Source of the DNA: Sphaerimonospora cavernae
GTDB taxonomy: Bacteria > Actinomycetota > Actinomycetes > Streptosporangiales > Streptosporangiaceae
DNA: 64,000 nt
Direction: 5' to 3'
Assembly (NCBI RefSeq): GCF_042435035.1
Contig: NZ_JBHMQT010000044.1
Coordinates: 186,001-250,000, forward strand
The notes beneath the pieces are model-generated. The model saw only the letters and a program-made list of their open reading frames with translations. It made no database searches and was not told the origin of the DNA. The first letter of the stretch is position 1. Each line of letters starts with the position of its first letter. This document shows, one piece after another, positions 58,123-64,000 of this stretch. The position numbers were made by a program, and so were the translations under genes.

Positions 58123-59670
58123 GTGTCTGACTTCGACACGGTTCTTGTGGTGGATTTCGGCGCGCAGTACGCGCAGCTGATCGCCCGCCGGGTGCGTGAA
58201 TGTCACGTCTATTCCGAGATCGTCCCCTCGACGATGCCGGTGGCGGAGATGCTGGCCAGGAAGCCCAAGGCGATCATCCTGTCCGGCGGCCCCTCCTCGG
58301 TGTACGCGGAGGGCGCGCCGCCGGTGCCCGTCGGCCTTTTCGAGACCGGGGTGCCGACGTTCGGCATCTGCTACGGCTACCAGGCGATGGCCCTGGCACT
58401 GGGCGGAAAGGTGGCCAAGACGGGGAGTGCCGAATATGGCGGCACCTCGCTCAGCGTGCTCCGGGAGGGAGCGCTGTTCGCCGGGCTGCCGGTCACCCAG
58501 TCGGTCTGGATGTCCCACGGTGACACCGTGGTGGAGGCCCCCGCCGGGTTCATCGTCACCGCCTCGACCGAGGCGACGCCGGTCGCGGCGATGGAGGACG
58601 TCTCGCGTGGTCTGTACGGTGTGCAGTTCCACCCCGAGGTGCTCCACTCCGAGCATGGGCAGACCGTGCTCAAGCACTTCCTCGAGGCGGCCGGCTGCCG
58701 TCCGGCGTGGACGATGCTCAACATCGTCGAGGACGCGATCGAGGCGGTCCGAGTACAGATCGGTGACGGCCGCGCCATCTGCGGCCTGTCGGGCGGCGTG
58801 GACTCCGCGGTGGCCGCCGCGATCGTCCAGCGGGCCATCGGTGACCGTCTGACCTGTGTGTTCGTCGACCATGGCCTGCTGCGCAAGGGCGAGGCCGAGC
58901 AGGTCGAGCGGGACTTCGTCGAGGCGACCGGCGTGAAGCTGCGCGTCGTCGACGCCGCCGAGCGGTTCCTCAAGGCGCTGTCCGGCGTGACCGATCCGGA
59001 GGAGAAGCGCAAGATCATCGGGCGGGAGTTCATCCGGGTCTTCGAAGACGAGCAGCGCGCGATCCTCGCCGACGGTCCGGTGGACTTCCTCGTCCAGGGC
59101 ACGCTCTACCCCGACGTTGTCGAGTCGGGCGGCGGCACCGGAACCGCCAACATCAAGTCCCACCACAACGTGGGCGGTCTGCCGGAGGACCTGAAGTTCG
59201 AGCTCGTCGAGCCGCTGCGCACGCTGTTCAAGGACGAGGTGCGGCGGGCCGGCGAGGAGCTCGGCCTGCCTCCGGCGATGGTCTGGCGGCAGCCGTTCCC
59301 CGGCCCGGGCCTCGGCATCCGGATCGTCGGGGAGGTCACCCGCGAGCGCCTCGACCTGCTGCGGGAGGCGGACGCCATCGCCCGTGAGGAGCTGTCGCGT
59401 GCCGGTCTCGACTCCGACATCTGGCAGTGCCCGGTCGTGCTGCTGGCCGACGTGCGGTCGGTCGGCGTGCAGGGCGACGGCCGCACCTACGGTCATCCGG
59501 TGGTGCTCAGGCCGGTGACCTCCGAGGACGCGATGACCGCCGACTGGGCCCGGGTGCCGTACGACGTGCTGTCGCGCATCTCGACCAGGATCACCAACGA
59601 GGTCAGTGAGATCAACCGCGTCGTTCTCGACATCACCAGCAAGCCCCCCGGCACCATCGAGTGGGAGTGA
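58123..59670 (+). CDS. guaA: GMP synthase (glutamine-hydrolysing)
   Basis: Converts XMP to GMP. The 515-residue protein has the glutaminase triad Cys in FGICYGYQAMAL and His-Glu in GVQFHPEVLHSE, the ATP pyrophosphatase P-loop in GLSGGVDSAVAAAIVQ, and the dimerisation domain ending KPPGTIEWE. The glutaminase nucleophile motif reads GICYGYQ where GICYGMQ or GICYGHQ is usual. Start GTG 58123 (VSDFDT). It completes the GMP route begun by guaB. Confidence 0.97.
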   Translation: MSDFDTVLVVDFGAQYAQLIARRVRECHVYSEIVPSTMPVAEMLARKPKAIILSGGPSSVYAEGAPPVPVGLFETGVPTFGICYGYQAMALALGGKVAKTGSAEYGGTSLSVLREGALFAGLPVTQSVWMSHGDTVVEAPAGFIVTASTEATPVAAMEDVSRGLYGVQFHPEVLHSEHGQTVLKHFLEAAGCRPAWTMLNIVEDAIEAVRVQIGDGRAICGLSGGVDSAVAAAIVQRAIGDRLTCVFVDHGLLRKGEAEQVERDFVEATGVKLRVVDAAERFLKALSGVTDPEEKRKIIGREFIRVFEDEQRAILADGPVDFLVQGTLYPDVVESGGGTGTANIKSHHNVGGLPEDLKFELVEPLRTLFKDEVRRAGEELGLPPAMVWRQPFPGPGLGIRIVGEVTRERLDLLREADAIAREELSRAGLDSDIWQCPVVLLADVRSVGVQGDGRTYGHPVVLRPVTSEDAMTADWARVPYDVLSRISTRITNEVSEINRVVLDITSKPPGTIEWE

Positions 59671-59697
59671 CACCCCCAGGAGGAAGGGGTGGATCTT
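59671..59697 (+). terminator. Weak hairpin after guaA
   Basis: CACCCC (59671-59676) pairs with GGGGTG (59686-59691), followed by GATCTTT. Stem of six pairs and a short T-run directly after the guaA stop. Confidence 0.4.
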
Positions 59698-59733
59698 TCG
59701 GTGTGGTTTGTGTAGGGCGGGTATGGTATCGCG

Positions 59734-60993
59734 GTGATTGTCGCTCAGCCCGATACCGCCTCGCCGACCACATCAGATGGCCATAATGCCCGGCTCGGCT
59801 GGCTTGACGCGTTACGCGGGCTCGGCGCGTTGGCGGTGGTCGCCGAGCACACTCCGTGGTTGATGCCGTCGCTGCGGCCAGACTGGTTCAGTCTCGGCAT
59901 CTACGGTGTTCTGGTTTTCTTCCTGGTCAGCGGCTACATCATTCCGGCGTCGCTGGAGCGCAGGGGCGACGTCCGGGCCTTCTGGATCAGCCGGTTGTTC
60001 CGTCTCTATCCGATCTATCTGCTGGTCGTCGGTGTTGTACTCGCCCTGGCCTTCTGGATGCCGGTGCGTCATTCCGTGCCGCGCCATCCCTCCGCGGTGG
60101 CCGCGCACGTGACGATGCTCTTCGACGTCGTGCATCAGGGTGGCATGGCCAACACGATGTGGACGTTGTCGTACGAAATGGTGTTCTACCTGATCGTGTC
60201 GGCTCTGTTCATGCGCGGAGTGCACACTCGCAGCGGGACGTTCGCCATCGTCTTCGGCGTGGTGGCGATCTGCGCCGGACTGGTGCTGTCCGGGCCGTTG
60301 CTCCCCGACCACTGGCCGGCCATCGTGTCATGCGTGATCTTCGTCGCGGGCATGGTCTGCCTGATCTCCGGCCGATTCCGCGCTGTCGCGGCCTACACCC
60401 TGGGGTTGATGGCCCTCGGGCTGCTCTTGTTCGGCAGCTACGTGCCTTGGTTCGGAGCGGCGATCCTCGCCGTGATGTTCACCGGGACGGCCATCTACCG
60501 CTGGGAGCAGGGCACCGGTGGTCTCCTGCCGGTGGCGGTCTCGGCGGCCCTGGTGGCGGCCGCGCCGGTGTGGTCGATCCAGGCGGGCTGGTGGTGGGTG
60601 CAGCCCGGCGCGTGGATCACCACGTTGGCCCTAGCCGGCGGCACCTTCGCCGCCGGCATGGCCCTGCGCGGGCGGACCGTGCCCGCGGTGCTGACCTGGC
60701 TGGGACTGATCAGCTACTCGGTCTATCTGCTGCACGTTCCGCTGATGGCGTACCTCAATGCCGCGGTGGGTGACCTGCGCGCCGCGCCGGTCGTCGTCCA
60801 GATGGCCCTCATGCTCGGCTACCTCGCGGTGCTGCTGTGCGTGAGCTGGTTGACGTACCGTTTCGTGGAATCCCCGGCGCGGCGTCTCGGCAGGTCGTTG
60901 ATCGGCCGCGATGTCAGCCTTCGGTCCCGTCCGGGAACTCCGGGGTGTCCGATTCGTCCGGCGGCGCCTCGGGATACACCTCACCCGGGGTGA
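59734..60993 (+). CDS. Membrane acyltransferase 3 family protein
   Basis: A 419-residue protein with about ten membrane segments. RLGWLDALRGLGALAVVAEHTPW is the conserved opening with the catalytic His of acyltransferase_3, GVLVFFLVSGYIIPASLERRG and RLFRLYPIYLL follow, and ISYSVYLLHVPLM with YRFVESPARRLG closes the family. It would acylate a sugar or glycan at the cell envelope. GTG 59734 lies 6 bases after TATGGT, a likely leaderless promoter. Its 3' end overlaps the convergent deacetylase gene by 80 bases. Confidence 0.88.
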   Translation: MIVAQPDTASPTTSDGHNARLGWLDALRGLGALAVVAEHTPWLMPSLRPDWFSLGIYGVLVFFLVSGYIIPASLERRGDVRAFWISRLFRLYPIYLLVVGVVLALAFWMPVRHSVPRHPSAVAAHVTMLFDVVHQGGMANTMWTLSYEMVFYLIVSALFMRGVHTRSGTFAIVFGVVAICAGLVLSGPLLPDHWPAIVSCVIFVAGMVCLISGRFRAVAAYTLGLMALGLLLFGSYVPWFGAAILAVMFTGTAIYRWEQGTGGLLPVAVSAALVAAAPVWSIQAGWWWVQPGAWITTLALAGGTFAAGMALRGRTVPAVLTWLGLISYSVYLLHVPLMAYLNAAVGDLRAAPVVVQMALMLGYLAVLLCVSWLTYRFVESPARRLGRSLIGRDVSLRSRPGTPGCPIRPAAPRDTPHPG

Positions 60994-61672
60994 GCTCCTG
61001 GCCTTCGAGCAGCTTGGAGACCGTGACGAAGTGGTAGCCCTGCTTGGTCAGCTCCCGCAGCACGGTGGGCAGTGACGAGGCCGTCTCCTTGACGGTCTCG
61101 TGCATCAGGACCACGGCGCCCGGCTCGGCGATCTCGAGGGCCTTCGAGGTGAGGAACTTGACGTTGCGATAGTCCTTGATGTAGTCCTTCGTGGCGACCG
61201 TGCCGGGGACCTGCACCATCCCGAACTTGGCCACGATCTCCCGGGCCTCGTCCGGATAGAGGCCGCCGGGGGCGCGGAACATCACGGGGTCCTTCCCCGT
61301 GGCCTTCTTGATGATCCGCTGGGTGTCCCGGACCTCCGCGTAGATCTCCTGGGAGGTCAGATCGGTGAAGTACTTGTGGTCCCAGCTGTGGTTGCCGATC
61401 TCGTGGCCGTCCTTGGCGACCTGACCGACCAGCTTGAGGTTCTTCTTGACCCGGTTGCCGATCATGAAGAACGTGGCCTTCGCCTTGTATTTCTTCAGGA
61501 CCTTCAGCAGGGTCTCGGTGTGCTCCGCCGGGCCGTCGTCAAAGGTCAGCGCGATGCACTTGTGCGTCGCGCAGTACGGCTCCTTGGCGGCCCGGCTCGC
61601 ATGCGAGGGTGTGGCGATCGCCGCCGTCAGCACGCATGCGACGGCGACGGGGATCAATCGACGGAATGCCAT
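60914..61672 (-). CDS. Secreted polysaccharide deacetylase (NodB domain)
   Basis: A 252-residue exported enzyme. The signal peptide (FRRLIPVAVACVLTAAIATPSHA) is followed by CIALTFDDGPAEHTE (motif 1), GNHSWDHKYFTD (metal-binding His-x3-His), MFRAPGGLYPDEAR (motif 3) and AVVLMHETVKE (motif 5). Four Lys-rich segments (KVLKKYKAK) follow. It would remove acetyl groups from peptidoglycan or chitin-type glycans. GAGGAG lies before ATG 61672. The C-terminal tail is acidic (PPDESDTPEFPDGTEG) and its coding end overlaps the acyltransferase gene. Confidence 0.92.
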   Translation of the reverse strand: MAFRRLIPVAVACVLTAAIATPSHASRAAKEPYCATHKCIALTFDDGPAEHTETLLKVLKKYKAKATFFMIGNRVKKNLKLVGQVAKDGHEIGNHSWDHKYFTDLTSQEIYAEVRDTQRIIKKATGKDPVMFRAPGGLYPDEAREIVAKFGMVQVPGTVATKDYIKDYRNVKFLTSKALEIAEPGAVVLMHETVKETASSLPTVLRELTKQGYHFVTVSKLLEGQELTPGEVYPEAPPDESDTPEFPDGTEG

Positions 61673-61859
61673 GGTGGGGATGCTCCTCGGGGATCTTTGG
61701 ACCAGCATCGTAACGGGTTCGCCTGGGAGGCCCCGTAAACCTTCCGCCAAGAACAGCCGTATGACGGCCACTTCACCCCTTCCTTTCGCGATGCTGTCCC
61801 GGTCAATGTGACGCGGGACGGCCGGAGAGACGACCGGCCGACGACCAGAAGGAGGGCGG

Positions 61860-63845
61860 GTGACCCGAGTCGCCGCCACCCGAGTCGCCACCATCCGGGC
61901 CACCACCATCCCGGGCACCGCGCGAGCCGTCGGCCGGGACTCGCGTACGTGGGGTGCATGCATCGGGTTCGAGTCCTGCCCCGAGTTGCTCGACCGCCTC
62001 TTCGAGGGTTTCCCCGGCCCCTGGATCCGTCTGGCGGAGCCCCGCCTGGCCGAGGTCGGCCCGGACACGCTCGCCGGAACCGGTGCCGCCGTCGACGCCA
62101 CGGCAGAGGCCGAGCCGTACGACTCGGTCGTCATCGCGGCACGGGCCCTGGCCGACGTGCGCGGGGCCGTACCGATGCGCGAACTGCTGCCGCGGGCCCG
62201 GCGCGTGCGGATCGTGGTGGCGGAGGTCCCGTCGTGGGCGCTCCAGCCGCTGCCGGTCGCGGGTCAGAGCGAGACCTGGCGGCACCTGGTGGATCTCCGG
62301 GTCAGGCGCAGAGCGCGGGGCTGGCAGGTGGACGCCAGGTTCGCCGAGCCGGTGGCCGCGGGCGAGGTGCTCGCCCATGTCGCGCACGGACTCTTCGGGG
62401 CGCGCCGCCACCTGACCCAGCCGGTGATCGGCCTGGCCGGGGTCGGGGCCGCCCGTTGGCGGCCCGGCGACCCCAACGCGACGCCGGCGCCGCCGCGGGG
62501 GCCGGTCCCGCAACGGCGCGACGCCCCCGGATGCGATCTCCTGCTGCATATCACCGAGGAAGACGCGCTGCCCGAGGCTGTGCTGCCCAAGGCCACGGGG
62601 CATCGGGGCAGGCGGCCACCGGGCGGCCCGATCGCTTTCGTCGCCGGCCGTCCCCCGGAGTCTCGGCATCCAGACCCGCGCCCCGAGATGCTGCCTCCGG
62701 TCGACGAAGCCGTGATCAACCCCATCGGATTCCGGCCGCAGCCGTCGATGCCGTTGGCCGCGCTCGTCGAGCACGGCCCGGACCTCACTGTGACCTGCGG
62801 TTCCGACACGCTCGTACGGCTTCCGCCGGGCGGTGGCCTCACCGACGTCGACGTCGCCCGGCTGCGGGACGTGCGGGGTGTGGTGGTGCCGGCCCTGGAA
62901 GGAAGACCCCTGGTCGCGGCCGGGATCGTCGCGGCCCTGGCGGCGACCGGGATCCCGGTCGTCGCCGACGCCGACGCCGAGCGGGACGCCGCCCTGGGGC
63001 CCGAGCTCGCCGCCGCGCTGGCGGCGGTCGAGCCCGGCAGGCTCGGTTCCGACCTCCACCGGGAGGAGATCAGCATCATGTTGCGCCGCCGCGCGCTGCG
63101 TGTTCACGGAGCGGTGGCCCGCTGGCGCGGCATCGTCGCGTCCGCCGGGCTGCCCGTGCCGCCGGAGCCGTCCGTCTCGATCCTGCTGTGCACACGCCGT
63201 CCGGAGATGATCCCGTTCGCCCTCGATCAGCTGAGGCCGCAGCGCGGGGTGCGGGCCGAGCTGATCGTCGGCCTTCACGGGGTGGCCGCGAGGGAGGCGG
63301 TGATCGACGGCGGGCCCTTCCCGGTCACCGTCATCGAGGCTCCGGCCGAGTGGTCATTCGGCGAGGTGCTGAACCGGATGGCGGCGGTGGCGTCCGGATC
63401 GTTCCTGGCCAAGGTCGACGACGACGACTGGTACGGACCCGATCACCTCGGGGACCTGCTGCTCGCGCAGCTCTACTCGGGAGCCGACCTCGTCGGCTCG
63501 GCCGCCGAGTTCGTCTACCTGGAACCGATCAATGTGACGATCAGGCGCTCTATCGGGACCGAGCGATTCGCCCCGTTGGTCGCCGGGGGGACGATGCTGG
63601 TGGCCCGGGCCGTGTTCGAGGCGGTGGGCGGGTTCCGGCCGCTGCCGCGCACAGTGGACGGCCAGTTGCTCGAGGCCGTACAGGCGGTGGGCGGACGGAT
63701 CTACCGCACGCACGGGTTCAACTACGTCCTGCGCCGCCGCGCCGCACGGGGACACACCTGGCAGCAGCCGCTGCCGTCGTTTCTCGGCTCCTACCGGGAC
63801 CAGTGGCGCGGCCTGGCCTTCAACGAACTGATGGTGCGGAGATGA
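61860..63845 (+). CDS. Large protein with C-terminal GT2-like glycosyltransferase domain
   Basis: A 661-residue protein. The C-terminal 240 residues are GT-A-like: SVSILLCTRRPEMIPFALDQL, ELIVGLHGVAAREAVI, EVLNRMAAVASGSFLAKVDDDDWYGPDHLGDL (the DDDD as the DXD region) and GGTMLVARAVFEAVGGFRPL. The N-terminal 420 residues have no domain I recognise; they are Ala/Arg-rich and contain CDLLLHITEE and PVDEAVINPIGFRP. AGAAGGAGG precedes GTG 61860. It is followed after 5 bases by another gene start. The sugar and acceptor are unknown. Confidence 0.75.
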   Translation: MTRVAATRVATIRATTIPGTARAVGRDSRTWGACIGFESCPELLDRLFEGFPGPWIRLAEPRLAEVGPDTLAGTGAAVDATAEAEPYDSVVIAARALADVRGAVPMRELLPRARRVRIVVAEVPSWALQPLPVAGQSETWRHLVDLRVRRRARGWQVDARFAEPVAAGEVLAHVAHGLFGARRHLTQPVIGLAGVGAARWRPGDPNATPAPPRGPVPQRRDAPGCDLLLHITEEDALPEAVLPKATGHRGRRPPGGPIAFVAGRPPESRHPDPRPEMLPPVDEAVINPIGFRPQPSMPLAALVEHGPDLTVTCGSDTLVRLPPGGGLTDVDVARLRDVRGVVVPALEGRPLVAAGIVAALAATGIPVVADADAERDAALGPELAAALAAVEPGRLGSDLHREEISIMLRRRALRVHGAVARWRGIVASAGLPVPPEPSVSILLCTRRPEMIPFALDQLRPQRGVRAELIVGLHGVAAREAVIDGGPFPVTVIEAPAEWSFGEVLNRMAAVASGSFLAKVDDDDWYGPDHLGDLLLAQLYSGADLVGSAAEFVYLEPINVTIRRSIGTERFAPLVAGGTMLVARAVFEAVGGFRPLPRTVDGQLLEAVQAVGGRIYRTHGFNYVLRRRAARGHTWQQPLPSFLGSYRDQWRGLAFNELMVRR

Positions 63846-63850
63846 GCTGA

Positions 63851-64000
63851 ATGACGATGTCATGGACGTCGGCCCCCCTGATTCCTTGGGCCACGCCGAC
63901 CCCCACGGACCCGCCCGAGCCGGCGGGCCCTCGGTTTCTTTCGAGTCCTCTGATCCCACACAACGATTACGGCGTGCTCGGCACACCGCCCGAGCCGGGC
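63851..64000 (+). CDS. Partial gene, unknown product (5' end only)
   Basis: ATG 63851 opens a frame that stays open to the window edge (50 codons). It begins MTMSWTSAPLIPWATPTPTD and continues Pro-rich to SPLIPHNDYGVLGTPPEPG. It follows the glycosyltransferase stop by 5 bases, so they are probably one operon. Too little is visible to name a family. Confidence 0.5.
   Translation, partial: MTMSWTSAPLIPWATPTPTDPPEPAGPRFLSSPLIPHNDYGVLGTPPEPG

Overview
High-GC actinomycete chromosome, most likely an order Streptosporangiales-type organism (inference from about 70% GC, GTG/TTG starts, leaderless promoters with TANNNT boxes, XRE/DUF397 regulator pairs and GroEL1 with a His-rich tail; no rRNA or other marker is present to fix the genus). 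No tRNA, rRNA, CRISPR array, transposase or prophage gene was seen.

Layout. 1-3.9 kb: a meta-cleavage (aromatic ring-fission) operon of semialdehyde dehydrogenase, hydratase and decarboxylase, divergent from a LysR regulator. 3.9-7.4 kb: four overlapping genes for two ABC exporters' ATPases and permeases. 7.4-17.3 kb: housekeeping block coaA, acpS, nnr, alr, an alpha/beta hydrolase, tsaE, tsaB, rimI, tsaD, interrupted between tsaE and tsaB by a lipoprotein-sortase pair. 17.3-20.5 kb: TetR/FAD monooxygenase pair and a THUMP-like methyltransferase. 20.5-27.2 kb: CIRCE-groES-groEL1, a SigD/ShbA-type sigma factor, a small putative anti-sigma ORF, a DUF5319 gene, guaB and guaB3. 27.3-46.6 kb: accessory and metabolic genes (secreted papain-like protease with a membrane partner, XRE regulator, nagA, GNAT, a DprA-like/phosphoribosyltransferase pair, two aldehyde dehydrogenases, glpD, a DUF234-type ATPase behind a 31-bp palindrome, a Phd/RelE module, a beta-propeller lipoprotein, and a ChoD-like GMC oxidoreductase). 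46.6-56.1 kb: a minus-strand cluster of three glycosyltransferases, a methyltransferase, a NodU-type carbamoyltransferase, a phosphotransferase and a sulfotransferase, headed by a HATPase and facing an XRE/DUF397 pair. 56.2-64 kb: MarR/ene-reductase pair, guaA, an acyltransferase, a polysaccharide deacetylase, a large glycosyltransferase and the start of one more gene. The order alr-tsaE-tsaB-rimI-tsaD-groES-groEL1-sigma-DUF5319-guaB2-guaB3-choD-guaA matches, from memory, that of Mycobacterium tuberculosis, so the accessory genes look inserted into an old core.

Most striking observation: a repeat family built of 22-bp cores (CGTGATCTTGCA...CTCGCA) at a 53-bp period. In two places (29904-30146, 44632-44869) three forward units meet three inverted units at a central palindrome, giving elements of about 240 bp. 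In a third place the two halves (13292-13414 and 14824-14944, together 244 bp) are separated by exactly the lipoprotein-sortase pair, which itself interrupts tsaE-tsaB. This looks like an undescribed intergenic, possibly mobile, element that can carry cargo. Functional calls are by recognition of motifs; no database search was possible.
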